DNA of 64,000 nucleotides from an uncultured Sulfuricurvum sp. (GCA_903844635.1 CAIMUF010000081.1:1-64000), one strand, 5' to 3'; numbered from the stretch's first letter, positions 9,587 to 20,128 are shown. Translations and numbers: made by a program. The notes: generated by a model not told the origin, from the letters alone.

Positions 9587-11401
9587 ATGTGCGGAATCGT
9601 AGGATACATCGGAACTAAACCCATAAAAGAAATACTCATAGACGGACTTCGTGAACTTGAATATCGTGGTTACGATTCAGCAGGAATCGCTGTTTTGCAA
9701 AACCACCAGTTCTCTCTTTTCAAAGCCGTCGGAAAACTTGTCAATCTTGAAGAAAAAGCACAAAAATTTGAAAGCACTGGTTTTTCAGTCGGTATCGGAC
9801 ATACTCGCTGGGCGACACACGGCAAACCTACTGAACTCAATGCCCATCCCCATGTAGGATCTAGTTCCTACGTGGTTCACAATGGAATTATCGAAAATTA
9901 TCAAGAACTCAAAAGCAAGCTCATAGCACACGGAGCGCATTTTATTAGTCAGACTGACACAGAAGTCATCGTTCATCTCTTTGAATATCATCTTAAAACT
10001 GCTGCTAGTCCTTTTGAAGCATTCAAAAAAACACTCGAAGAGCTTGAAGGAGCGTATGCAATTTTACTGGTTACTGCTTCTGTCAATGATACAATTTTCT
10101 TTGCCAAAAACGGTTCACCTATGATTGTTGGACGAAACCAAGAAAATGAGACTCTTTTCGGTTCTTCGGATGCAGCACTCATCGGAAAATGCCATGAAGT
10201 CATCTACCTCGAAGATGGCAATTATGGGCTAGCAACAGCCGATAAAATTTTTCTTTACGACAAGAATAACAATCCGGTTGATCTGTTTTTTACCCCTCTA
10301 AGTGAAAACAAACTCTCAGCTCAAAAAGATGGATATCGCTTTTTTATGGAAAAAGAGATTTATGAACAAGGTACGGTTTTAGCTGATACGCTTATGGGGC
10401 GATTGCACGATGAGAGCGTTTATTTTGAAGAACTGCCCACTGAGCTTTTTGATGGTATTCATTCTATCAAACTGTGTGCTTGTGGTACAAGCTATCATGC
10501 TGCATTAGTTGCCACCTATCTATTAGAGCGTCACGCAAAAATTCAAACCTCGGTAGAAATTGCCAGTGAATTTCGATATCGCGAACCTCTGCTCACACCC
10601 GATACCCTTTTCGTTGTTATAAGCCAAAGCGGAGAAACTGCTGATACCCTTGAATCACTTAAGATGGCGAAAAAAGCGGGCCTTAAAACTCTTGTTATCT
10701 GTAACGTTGATAACTCTTCTATGGTACGTTTAGCGGATGCCAGTATCCTGACTCGTGCAGGAATCGAAAAAGGGGTTGCTTCGACTAAAGCTTTTGCAAC
10801 CCAAGTAAGCGTTTTATGGATGCTTAGCCTCCATCTCGCAAGTGAGCATACAACCCTTCAAAAAAATGAAATTGCTCGTCAAATCAAACTTTTACGAGCA
10901 CTTCCATCTGTTGTAACCGTTGACAATACCATACATGAGCAGCTTCGACGTATCTCAAAGCGCTACCTGCACGGACATGGTTTTTTCTTTATCGGACGGG
11001 ATGTTTTCTTTCCTCTGGCACTCGAAGGGGCACTCAAGCTCAAAGAAATCAGCTACCTTCATGCAGAAGGGTACCCAAGCGGAGAGATGAAGCATGGCCC
11101 AATTGCGTTAGCTGATCCAGAACTGTTTACCATTGCTCTGCTTCCGCAGCATAAACTCTACGACAAAACTAAAAGCAATGTAGAAGAGCTAAGCGCCCGA
11201 GATTCAACGATCTGCTCTATCAGTCCACTTAATTTTGACAAAGCAGATGATCATATACGTACGCATCATCACGAGGACTATATGCTTGAGTTTTTTGAGA
11301 TGATGGTTGTTCTTCAACTTCTCTCTATGGAAATCGCTGTTCGACTAGGGAACGATGTTGATATGCCTCGTAATCTTGCTAAAAGTGTTACCGTAGAGTA
11401 G
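9587..11401 (+). CDS. glmS: Glutamine-fructose-6-phosphate aminotransferase (isomerizing)
   Basis: MCGIVGYIGTKPIKEILIDGLRELEYRGYDSAGIA, Ntn-type GATase; SIS domains; CTERM ...NLAKSVTVE. Confidence 0.97.
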   Translation: MCGIVGYIGTKPIKEILIDGLRELEYRGYDSAGIAVLQNHQFSLFKAVGKLVNLEEKAQKFESTGFSVGIGHTRWATHGKPTELNAHPHVGSSSYVVHNGIIENYQELKSKLIAHGAHFISQTDTEVIVHLFEYHLKTAASPFEAFKKTLEELEGAYAILLVTASVNDTIFFAKNGSPMIVGRNQENETLFGSSDAALIGKCHEVIYLEDGNYGLATADKIFLYDKNNNPVDLFFTPLSENKLSAQKDGYRFFMEKEIYEQGTVLADTLMGRLHDESVYFEELPTELFDGIHSIKLCACGTSYHAALVATYLLERHAKIQTSVEIASEFRYREPLLTPDTLFVVISQSGETADTLESLKMAKKAGLKTLVICNVDNSSMVRLADASILTRAGIEKGVASTKAFATQVSVLWMLSLHLASEHTTLQKNEIARQIKLLRALPSVVTVDNTIHEQLRRISKRYLHGHGFFFIGRDVFFPLALEGALKLKEISYLHAEGYPSGEMKHGPIALADPELFTIALLPQHKLYDKTKSNVEELSARDSTICSISPLNFDKADDHIRTHHHEDYMLEFFEMMVVLQLLSMEIAVRLGNDVDMPRNLAKSVTVE

Positions 11402-11496
11402 CACTTTGCCTCCTTCGTCTTATTTCAAACTCTTTTAATACATATTTAGCTAAGCTGATATTTTTAAAATAAAAAATATTTATAAGTAGGCTGTGT

Positions 11497-13338
11497 ATGA
11501 ATACTAATCGAAAAATTCTTTTTATTGTTGCCCTTATGCTTATTGGCTTAGCTGTTGCCACCATCACCAATGTCGCTCTTAATTTTCGAGAGTACGGATA
11601 TAGTAATGCTATTGAAAAATCAAAAATGACTGCTGAGATTGTCCGAGATGGACTAACCGCCCATATGGTTAATGGTATTATGGATAAACGACAATTTTTT
11701 CTCTCAAACATTGCCAATATAAAAGATGTTCAATCACTCTGGATCGTCCGTTCTGATAATGTCATTGCGCAACATGGTGAAGGGCTACAAAATGAACATC
11801 CCAGAGATACGATCGATCGACAGGTATTAAAAGAAGGTAAAATAGTTAGTAAAGTTCGTGAAAATTCCCAAAATGCTATTTTACGTGTCACAATCCCTTA
11901 TATCGCTTCAGCCTATGGTAGTCCAAACTGCTTGAGCTGTCATAATGCAAAAGAAGGCGATGTCCTTGGTGCCATCAGTATGGAATTTAATATCAATGAT
12001 ATCCGCCAAACAGGAGCGCTGACAATTGCCAAGATATTCGCTATTAATGTCCTCTTTATATTTATTGCTCTTTGGGTTACTCATTACTATTTTAAACCCT
12101 ACATGAAGCTTTTTGAAAATCTTCAACAAGGAATTAAACGAGCACGCACCGGTGATTTTTCTTTCCGATTTACAACTACACTAAAAGATGGAGGGAATGA
12201 GGTAGCTGAGCAAATGAATACCTTATTTGAAAAAATGGATGAGACATTTGGTGGTATAAAGCATGATTTGGGAACATTTATGTCAAGTTCTAATATTTCA
12301 TGTTCCGATCCGCTCAATACTGCGGGCACAATTATCAAAGAACTCTCTGATGTCTATAAATTCAAAAAGACCATAGAATTGGATGGTAGCAAAGATGCTA
12401 TATATGACCGCTTTATCTATGTTTTAAAAGAGAAGTTTCATTTCGATCATTTTGCCTTGTATGAAGTAGACAAAATAACTAAAACTCGTCGTCTTGTTTA
12501 CATAACAGATCACAAAAGCTTTTGTGCCCCGATGGTTGATCATGATGCGACAGAGTGCCGTGCCTATCGTACCCATAGTGATGTATATTCGACTGATTTT
12601 CCCAATATATGTCAAAATTGTTCGGTTCATGATAAAGAATACACGTGTGTACCTTTTAACATCAACGATGATTTAGCGCTAACACTGTCGTATTCAACTA
12701 AAGAAACACAAACGATTGAACTCTTCAACCAAAAACTTCCCACTATTAAGAATTATTTTGAAGCAGCTAAAGCAGTGATTGAGAGCCAAACGCTGATGGA
12801 TAAACTTCGTGATTCGTCACTACGCGATGGAGCAACCAAGCTGTACAATCGACGATTTATGGAAGAATTTATTGACAAAAGTGCAGAACAGGCTCTACGC
12901 TCCAATATTTCGTATTCTATCCTTATGATCGATATTGATTACTTTAAAATGGTTAATGATACATATGGTCATGATTCTGGAGATATAGTCATCAAATCTC
13001 TCGCTGAGATTTTACAATCAACTGTTCGTAAAGCTGATCTTCCTATCCGTTACGGAGGAGAAGAATTTCTTATTTTCTTGCACAATACAACAAGAGAAGG
13101 AGCTTTGGTTGTTGCCCAAAAAATTCGTACTCAGTTTGCTGCAAAAAAATATCAGTTTGGAAACGATAGCGTTGAAAAGACCCTTAGCATAGGAATTTCT
13201 CACTTCCCCTCGGATGCAGATTCAATCTGGAAGGTTATCAAATTTGCCGACATAGCCCTCTATGAAGCAAAACATTCAGGACGCAATCAAGTCGTAGAGT
13301 TTGAGAGTAAGATGTTCAAAAGCGGGAATAATTACTAA
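11497..13338 (+). CDS. Membrane diguanylate cyclase with periplasmic CxxCH (Tll0287/DUF3365-like) sensor
   Basis: TM, CLSCHNAKEGDVLGAISMEF, TM/HAMP, Cys-rich GAF-like region, GGDEF domain with YGGEEFLIFL. Confidence 0.88.
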   Translation: MNTNRKILFIVALMLIGLAVATITNVALNFREYGYSNAIEKSKMTAEIVRDGLTAHMVNGIMDKRQFFLSNIANIKDVQSLWIVRSDNVIAQHGEGLQNEHPRDTIDRQVLKEGKIVSKVRENSQNAILRVTIPYIASAYGSPNCLSCHNAKEGDVLGAISMEFNINDIRQTGALTIAKIFAINVLFIFIALWVTHYYFKPYMKLFENLQQGIKRARTGDFSFRFTTTLKDGGNEVAEQMNTLFEKMDETFGGIKHDLGTFMSSSNISCSDPLNTAGTIIKELSDVYKFKKTIELDGSKDAIYDRFIYVLKEKFHFDHFALYEVDKITKTRRLVYITDHKSFCAPMVDHDATECRAYRTHSDVYSTDFPNICQNCSVHDKEYTCVPFNINDDLALTLSYSTKETQTIELFNQKLPTIKNYFEAAKAVIESQTLMDKLRDSSLRDGATKLYNRRFMEEFIDKSAEQALRSNISYSILMIDIDYFKMVNDTYGHDSGDIVIKSLAEILQSTVRKADLPIRYGGEEFLIFLHNTTREGALVVAQKIRTQFAAKKYQFGNDSVEKTLSIGISHFPSDADSIWKVIKFADIALYEAKHSGRNQVVEFESKMFKSGNNY

Positions 13339-13454
13339 TACGAGCTTTCTCCTCTCAAACTGGAAAGGAAGGCTTTTTAAAATCAGACCTTAATAATTTC
13401 TACTGAGCAAGGTCAATTAATACGATTAGTACAAACAGAAGAAGAAAGGAACTA

Positions 13455-15272
13455 TTATTCTTCCAATAAGCGAGTGTGAAATTTGACACGAATATTTCCA
13501 CCCTCACTCTTTCCTTCTTTCATTGCCAAACGAGCATATCGAATACATTCTTCAAGATTTTTATGCTGTTGAGGAAAAATAGCACTCCCTACACTGACCG
13601 TTATAATCAATCCTCCGGAATGAGACTTGAGCTTCTTATTCGCAAAAATTGAACGTATCTTTTCTCCTACATCTGCAACATGAATTGGATTACAATCATA
13701 TAAAAAGACAACAAATTCATCCCCATCAAATCGCGCAATAAGATCACTTTCGCGTAATGAATCAAGTAATGTTCTTCCAATAAGTCTAATTGTCTCATCT
13801 CCTACTTTATTCCCATAAACTTCATTAATAGCCTTGAAATTATCTACATTTATTACCAAAACACCGTATGGAATCGCAGTTCGTTTAGACTCTTTTATTA
13901 TTGCAAAAATCCGCTCATCTAAGTAATTTCGATTGAATAGTCCACTAAGAGAATCAATACGCTCCAATGCTTTTATACCTTCAGCCATTTGGTGATATGC
14001 AATATCTTGACGTACACCTTGCATGGTTTCATCAACTATATGTTTATTATGACGCACTGAATTAAGAAGAGTTTTTTTATCACTTACAATAGAAACAACC
14101 AATGTTGACGTAGGTGTGATCGCATAAGGGAAACAAACATAGTGTTCGTTAGGAGTAATCATTTTTGGGCAAATTCCATCTGGTTGCGATGAATCAACGA
14201 TTTCACCTGTTCGTGCTGCCCTACACCCACTTGATGCATCACACATTATTTGTTTTGTTTCATACGCAATTACACTCTCCTGAGAAAGGGTATTGTAGGT
14301 AATAATATTCACATCATTAATATCGAATTTTTCACAAAAATGGGAACCAATATGTTTATATGCCTCTTGCGTGTTTGCATCTTTTTGAATCGTTTGAGCA
14401 AAATTATTTATTTCACCAAGTCTCGCTGACCCTTCACTTAATGCAATCAGCGGATCATTTGAAGTCTCAAGGCGAATAAGTCCAGACAAATTGTCCCTCA
14501 TTGTTTCAAGCAATATTTGGAATTTTTCAATCAATCGGTTCAACGATGCTGCATCTTTGTCACTAGAAAGTTCATCAGAGATACGAGCATGATAATCCCC
14601 CTCTTCAACAGCACGCACACATTCACCCATCGCATCAAAACGATCAAAATAGATAAGTACTTTAGTATAGAGAAAATACGCCATCAATGCAAATAAAAGA
14701 ACCAAAATTATTACAGTTATAATAATATTTCGATAGTTGAGCGCCTTTAAGTCATTTGTTTGCATCTCAAGTGAAATAACACCCAATGTATCGCCCACTT
14801 TAACATCATGACAGCTAAGGCAATCAATTTTTTCACCTGAAGTTGCTTTGTAGGGAATAGATATACGGACAGTTGCATCTTCTAAAATACTCCCTCTCGT
14901 CTCAATTACTGCTTCACCACTGGTTAAAACTGATTTATCTAGTCCATCTTGAGCATCTTGTGAAAATGGCCCTTGTCCATATTGATGGGATACTTTTTGG
15001 GAACGAACCACCCATAGCCGCTTCATCGTCTCTATCGATGATATTTGTTTTAAAAATTCATCACGCTGATTCATTGACCCTGAAATCATATGTGCCGTAA
15101 GCCCTGCTTCAACAACCTTAGCAGCAGCTAACGCTTGTGACTGAGCACTTACAGCTGAAGACTTTCGTAAATCAACAATTGTATTCCAAAAAATAACACT
15201 GAATAGAAGAAAGAGAGCAGAAAATAAGAGGAGAGAAATTTTTGTCTTTAAATGCATTAAAATACCCTTCAT
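13455..15272 (-). CDS. Membrane GGDEF-domain protein with periplasmic CxxCH (Tll0287/DUF3365-like) sensor
   Basis: CLSCHDVKVGDTLGVISLEM; GGDEF domain with FDGDEFVVFL; same architecture as 11497-13338. Confidence 0.87.
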   Translation of the reverse strand: MKGILMHLKTKISLLLFSALFLLFSVIFWNTIVDLRKSSAVSAQSQALAAAKVVEAGLTAHMISGSMNQRDEFLKQISSIETMKRLWVVRSQKVSHQYGQGPFSQDAQDGLDKSVLTSGEAVIETRGSILEDATVRISIPYKATSGEKIDCLSCHDVKVGDTLGVISLEMQTNDLKALNYRNIIITVIILVLLFALMAYFLYTKVLIYFDRFDAMGECVRAVEEGDYHARISDELSSDKDAASLNRLIEKFQILLETMRDNLSGLIRLETSNDPLIALSEGSARLGEINNFAQTIQKDANTQEAYKHIGSHFCEKFDINDVNIITYNTLSQESVIAYETKQIMCDASSGCRAARTGEIVDSSQPDGICPKMITPNEHYVCFPYAITPTSTLVVSIVSDKKTLLNSVRHNKHIVDETMQGVRQDIAYHQMAEGIKALERIDSLSGLFNRNYLDERIFAIIKESKRTAIPYGVLVINVDNFKAINEVYGNKVGDETIRLIGRTLLDSLRESDLIARFDGDEFVVFLYDCNPIHVADVGEKIRSIFANKKLKSHSGGLIITVSVGSAIFPQQHKNLEECIRYARLAMKEGKSEGGNIRVKFHTRLLEE

Positions 15273-15320
15273 TAAGAAGGATAGATTATAAACGTTTTCA
15301 AATAAATTTAGAGTAAAACC

Positions 15321-16490
15321 TTAGTGACAACCGCATCCAGTTCCACAACTTTCACCACTTGAAGCTTTCGGAGCAGGAGCAGCAGCTGTTGAACAGGCAG
15401 ATACGCCCGGAGGAGTATTGGGTTGAATCGCTTGATTATCAACACCACCCTCTTCATTAATTTTTTCAATTGTTGCCCATAACTCTTCGGCAGCTTTCAT
15501 ATAACGTTTTGCCGTTTCAGATGTTGGAACACAATACGTAATAGGCTTCCCTTCATCTCCACCTGTACGAATCGAAGGTTCAATAGGAATTTGAGCCAAA
15601 ATAGTCGTATCAAACTGCTTAGCCATCGCTTCAGACGTCCCTTTTCCAAAGATATCGTATTCAACACCCGTATCAGGAGCAATAAATCCAGACATATTTT
15701 CAATCACGCCAGCAATAGGAATATGTAATTTTTTAAACATATCCAAACTTCTTCGTGAATCATCGAGCGCCACCATTTGGGGAGTAGTGACGGTAACACC
15801 TACAGTAACAGGAACACTTTGAGCCAAAGTAAGCTGAGCATCACCAGTGCCTGGAGGCATATCGATTACCAAACAATCCAAATCTGACCACACGATGTCA
15901 CGTAAGAATTGCTCAATTGCTTTCATAATCATTGCACCGCGCCAAATCAGGGACTGGCCATCTTCCATCAATGAGCCCATAGACATTACTTCTACGCCAT
16001 ATGCTTTGATAGGAAGGACTTTATTCCCCACTACTTCAGGCTTGATCCCGTCAATACCCATCATACGAGGAATATTAGGACCATAAATATCAGCATCCAA
16101 CAACCCTACTTTTTTACCTTGCATTGCAAGTGCTACTGCAAGATTGACGGAAGTTGTTGATTTCCCAACGCCCCCCTTACCTGAGCTCACCATAATGAAA
16201 TTTTTTACTTGAGGAGCAATATTTTTCCCCTTAGATGAACTTTCACGAGGCATTTTTGGCGCTTGTACATTGATTACAACGTCAGCAAAACCAGCTAGTT
16301 TTAACTCGTCAGTAGCTTCGGTGGTGATTTGGTGAGCCACTTCTGGTGCACTTGAGGTTATGTCAACAATTACACTAACATTTTTTCCCTCAATCTTAAT
16401 CTCTTTAACAAATCCAAACGCTACGATGTCTTTCGTAAAACCAGGATATGTAACCTTAGATAACGCACTTTTTACAATTTCTTCTGTCAT
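15321..16490 (-). CDS. mrp: Mrp/ApbC (NBP35 family) Fe-S cluster carrier ATPase
   Basis: Deviant Walker A SSGKGGVGKSTTSVNLAVALA; DUF59 N-term; Cys-rich C-terminus CGTGCGCH. Confidence 0.93.
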   Translation of the reverse strand: MTEEIVKSALSKVTYPGFTKDIVAFGFVKEIKIEGKNVSVIVDITSSAPEVAHQITTEATDELKLAGFADVVINVQAPKMPRESSSKGKNIAPQVKNFIMVSSGKGGVGKSTTSVNLAVALAMQGKKVGLLDADIYGPNIPRMMGIDGIKPEVVGNKVLPIKAYGVEVMSMGSLMEDGQSLIWRGAMIMKAIEQFLRDIVWSDLDCLVIDMPPGTGDAQLTLAQSVPVTVGVTVTTPQMVALDDSRRSLDMFKKLHIPIAGVIENMSGFIAPDTGVEYDIFGKGTSEAMAKQFDTTILAQIPIEPSIRTGGDEGKPITYCVPTSETAKRYMKAAEELWATIEKINEEGGVDNQAIQPNTPPGVSACSTAAAPAPKASSGESCGTGCGCH

Positions 16491-16512
16491 GAAAATACTC
16501 TCCTTTTATTTT

Positions 16513-17889
16513 TTAACTAGCATTCGCTTTATTTTCTTCTGCCGCAATCCACGCCATTGATTCTGGATTGTCCATAATCTGCTGGGTAATTTTGTAACTG
16601 CAAAACTTTGGTCCGCACATGGAACAAAACTCTGCTTCTTTGAACACGTCTTGAGGCAACGTCTCATCATGATACTCACGCGCACGTTCAGAATCAAGCG
16701 CCAATTCAAACTGACGATTCCAATCAAACGCATAACGAGCATCACTCATTGCATCATCAACGTCACGTGCACCTTTTCGACCGCGAGCAATATCTGCTGC
16801 GTGTGCTGCGATTTTATACGCGATGATTCCATTACGAACGTCCTCAGCATTGGGTAGTCCCAAATGTTCTTTTGGTGTAACGTAGCACAACATTGACGCA
16901 CCATGCCATCCGCCTACTGCTGCACCAATTGCGGAGCTAATATGATCATACCCTGCTGCGATATCGGTTACAAGCGGTCCAAGAATATAAAATGGTGCTT
17001 CATGACAATATTCACGCTGGATTTTCATATTACGCTCAATTTGATTGAGAGGAACGTGTCCCGGTCCTTCAATCATGACTTGAACATTTTTCTCCCATGC
17101 ACGTAATGTCAATTCGCCCAACACTTTAAGTTCAGAAAGCTGTGCATCATCCGAAGCATCCGCCAAACATCCCGGACGGAGAGAATCTCCAAGTGAAAGA
17201 GAAACATCATAGCGGGCACAAATATCTAAGATCTCATCATACGCCGTATAAAAAGGATTCTCACGATGATAGTGCATCATCCATGCCGCCATTAAAGATC
17301 CGCCACGACTGACGATTCCCATTTTACGTTTCGCTACTTTGGGCATTGTCGAGAGTAAAAAGCCTGCATGGATAGTGAAATAACTCACCCCTTGCTGTGC
17401 TTGACGCTCTAATACTTCAAGCATTTTTTCGATGCTCATATCTTCAATTTTATTATGAACATCATGTAAAATTTGATAGATAGGCACTGTTCCTATAGGA
17501 ATTTTTGAGTTAGCAATAACCGCACGGCGAATCTCATCCAAATCGCCACCAGTTGAAAGGTCCATGGCCGTATCGGCTTTATAATGCTGAGAAACTTGAA
17601 TTTTTTCAATTTCTCCTTGCACATCGCTAGCAATTGCTGAAGAACCTATATTTGCATTGATTTTACAGCGTGCTGCAATCCCGATTGCCATTGGTTCTAA
17701 ATTTTTGTGATTTATATTGGCTGGTATTATTAAACGACCACGCGCTACTTCACTGCGGACGAGCTCGGCGTCTAGCTCTTCTATCGCTGCTACATACTTC
17801 ATCTCTTCAGTGACAATACCTTGCTTGGCATAATACATCTGAGTACAAACTGTATCATTTTTTCGTTCATCGACCCATTTTGTTCTCAT
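16513..17889 (-). CDS. thiC: Phosphomethylpyrimidine synthase
   Basis: ThiC signature [17 protein letters not shown] and C-terminal [13 protein letters not shown]. Confidence 0.97.
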   Translation of the reverse strand: MRTKWVDERKNDTVCTQMYYAKQGIVTEEMKYVAAIEELDAELVRSEVARGRLIIPANINHKNLEPMAIGIAARCKINANIGSSAIASDVQGEIEKIQVSQHYKADTAMDLSTGGDLDEIRRAVIANSKIPIGTVPIYQILHDVHNKIEDMSIEKMLEVLERQAQQGVSYFTIHAGFLLSTMPKVAKRKMGIVSRGGSLMAAWMMHYHRENPFYTAYDEILDICARYDVSLSLGDSLRPGCLADASDDAQLSELKVLGELTLRAWEKNVQVMIEGPGHVPLNQIERNMKIQREYCHEAPFYILGPLVTDIAAGYDHISSAIGAAVGGWHGASMLCYVTPKEHLGLPNAEDVRNGIIAYKIAAHAADIARGRKGARDVDDAMSDARYAFDWNRQFELALDSERAREYHDETLPQDVFKEAEFCSMCGPKFCSYKITQQIMDNPESMAWIAAEENKANAS

Positions 17890-17938
17890 AATTTTACTCC
17901 TTGGACTTTGCGTAAAGCTACAGTGGACTTATAAATAA

Positions 17939-17955
17939 GACCCCCTAAAAGGGTC
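17939..17955 (-). terminator. Hairpin GACCC-TTTTAGG-GGGTC followed by TTATTTAT in the thiC leader
   Basis: Inverted repeat read on the minus strand, with a U-rich tract downstream toward thiC. Confidence 0.4.
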
Positions 17956-18122
17956 GTATCAGTTTCAACTTATATTAAAAATTTCAAGAATATTTAGGGA
18001 AACATTATTTTATATGCTCTATATTTCTCAAATGAATTTAAGTAGAATTTATCACAAACAAGATAAAAAACAGCTTTTTATGTGTATACTTTCGTAACAC
18101 TACCTATAAAACAGGATATAAA

Positions 18123-19244
18123 TTGTCTGATTTGACGCTTATTCTACTCGCAGCAGGTAATTCAAGCCGTTTTAAAGTCCCTGTCAAAAAACAGTGGCTT
18201 CGAATTGATCACGATCCGCTGTGGCTATATGTTACTAACCGTATCACTGATATGGAATCTTTTGCAAAAGTAATTATAGTTGCCCACACTGATGAAGTCT
18301 CCTTTATGCAAAGCATGTGTGAACATACGATTGTTGTCGGTGGAGATAGTCGTCAGCACTCTTTACTCAACGCAATGAAGCACGTTGAAACATCCCATGT
18401 GTTAGTAAATGATATTGCTCGTTCATGTGTTAGCTCTGAACTCATACAGCGTCTTATCAATGCAAAAGAATTTGCTGATTGCATCGTTCCTGCACTGAGT
18501 ATCAATGACACCATACTCTATAATAATGAGACGATAAATCGTGATCAGGTAAAACGAGTTCAAACTCCGCAGCTTTCCAAAACTTCCATTCTCATCCAAG
18601 CATTAAAAACGACTGTCGAATATACCGATGAAAGCAGTGCGATTATAGCTTCTGGAGGAACACGCCACCTTATTGAAGGAGACATTTTAGCCGATAAAAT
18701 AACGCATGTCAGCGATCTCTCCGCGCTTCAATGTCTAAAATCTCCTTCAAGTGCTATTTTTACCGGAAATGGTTTTGATGTTCATGGATTTGAAGAAGGC
18801 AAACCTATGGTGCTTGGTGGGGTAAAACTTGAGAGTCCTTTTGGATTTTTAGCCCACAGTGATGGAGATGTTGCGATTCATGCTCTTATTGATGCACTTT
18901 TGGGCGCTGCTTGTTTAGGTGATATTGGAATGCTTTTCCCCGATACCGACAGTGCCTATAAAAATGCGGACTCTAAAGAATTACTTGAGCAATGTGTTTT
19001 AAAATTGCATCAATTTGGCTTTTTAATCTTGCATGCAGACATTACCATTATTGCTCAAACACCAAAGATTTCTCCCTACAAAGAGCAGATGCGCCATGCA
19101 CTCAGTTCTTTATTACAAATACCTCGCTCACGATTAAACATTAAAGCCACTACAACAGAGCACCTCGGCTTTATCGGACGAAAAGAAGGGGTTGGTGTCC
19201 TTGCAACTGCTTCGTTATACTATTTTGATTGGAAAAACGGATGA
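18123..19244 (+). CDS. ispDF: Bifunctional IspD/IspF (MEP cytidylyltransferase / MECDP synthase)
   Basis: IspD LILLAAGNSSRFK and IspF GNGFDVHGFEEGKPMVLGG...AHSDGDVAIHALIDALLGA fused in one ORF; TTG start. Confidence 0.95.
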   Translation: MSDLTLILLAAGNSSRFKVPVKKQWLRIDHDPLWLYVTNRITDMESFAKVIIVAHTDEVSFMQSMCEHTIVVGGDSRQHSLLNAMKHVETSHVLVNDIARSCVSSELIQRLINAKEFADCIVPALSINDTILYNNETINRDQVKRVQTPQLSKTSILIQALKTTVEYTDESSAIIASGGTRHLIEGDILADKITHVSDLSALQCLKSPSSAIFTGNGFDVHGFEEGKPMVLGGVKLESPFGFLAHSDGDVAIHALIDALLGAACLGDIGMLFPDTDSAYKNADSKELLEQCVLKLHQFGFLILHADITIIAQTPKISPYKEQMRHALSSLLQIPRSRLNIKATTTEHLGFIGRKEGVGVLATASLYYFDWKNG

Positions 19245-20128
19245 ACGTCTTAATTATCGAAAATGAGATTTATCTCGCACAAAGTATTGCTTCTAAACTC
19301 AGTGATCTAAATCACAATTGTGATATTAGCAGCTCAACTAAAGAAGCACTAAAAGGTACGCCATACGATGTCATTCTCCTCTCAACCAACATTAGCGGCC
19401 AAGATATTTATCCTGTTATCGAAGCGTACAAGGATGCCGTCGTTATTTTGATGGTTTCCTACGTCAGTAATGATACCGTTTCAAAGCCCCTCGCAGCAGG
19501 GGCAAAAGATTATATTCTAAAACCATTTATGATTGAAGAGTTAATTCGTAAAATTCAACATTTTCAAAATCATGAACGACTTCGCCGTCAAAATCAAACC
19601 TATGAACGTTATTTAGCCCATAGCTTTACGAGTGTTAAAATTGATGAAGATTTTGATAAAACAGAACTCCCCATTATGATATGCAGTGGTTATCAAAAAT
19701 ATGCCGATGCCTTTGCATTTGGATATGCTGAACATCATCGAGGAAATCTTCAATTTATTTCCCTTAGTTCGCCTAAAGCACTCCATGAAATTGCACTTTT
19801 TTCCAATACGAATGTCCTTTATATTACGGACTTTCAAAATCTCAAAAAAAGTGATCATAAAACTTTTTTTGAACTGATTGAAAAAAGGTCATGTATTATT
19901 TCCAGTACAGAGCATGTTGAAAATGTTCCTTTCCGTATCATCGAAATTGAAAGCGAAAGTCAACTCTTTGATCAAGGAGAAATCTTACCGATTGAGGAAT
20001 ATGTCAAGTACATCATGACCAATTTTCAAAACCGTTTTCCAGATACAGAACTTTCAAAAAAACTAGGTATTTCACGCAAAAGCTTATGGGAAAAGAGAAA
20101 GAAGTATGGCATCATCAAGAAAAAATAG
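19241..20128 (+). CDS. Atypical orphan response regulator, HP1021/Cj1608 type
   Basis: MNVLIIENEIYLAQSIASKLSDLNH; degenerate receiver; C-terminal HTH (LSKKLGISRKSLWEKRKKYGI); synteny with mrp/ispDF/sat/pgpA matches Cj1606-1610. Confidence 0.85.
   Translation: MNVLIIENEIYLAQSIASKLSDLNHNCDISSSTKEALKGTPYDVILLSTNISGQDIYPVIEAYKDAVVILMVSYVSNDTVSKPLAAGAKDYILKPFMIEELIRKIQHFQNHERLRRQNQTYERYLAHSFTSVKIDEDFDKTELPIMICSGYQKYADAFAFGYAEHHRGNLQFISLSSPKALHEIALFSNTNVLYITDFQNLKKSDHKTFFELIEKRSCIISSTEHVENVPFRIIEIESESQLFDQGEILPIEEYVKYIMTNFQNRFPDTELSKKLGISRKSLWEKRKKYGIIKKK

Noticed and set aside
17890-18122. TPP riboswitch upstream of thiC
   Set aside because: Expected for thiC, but THI-box core sequences were not found by eye; recorded as a finding rather than annotated.
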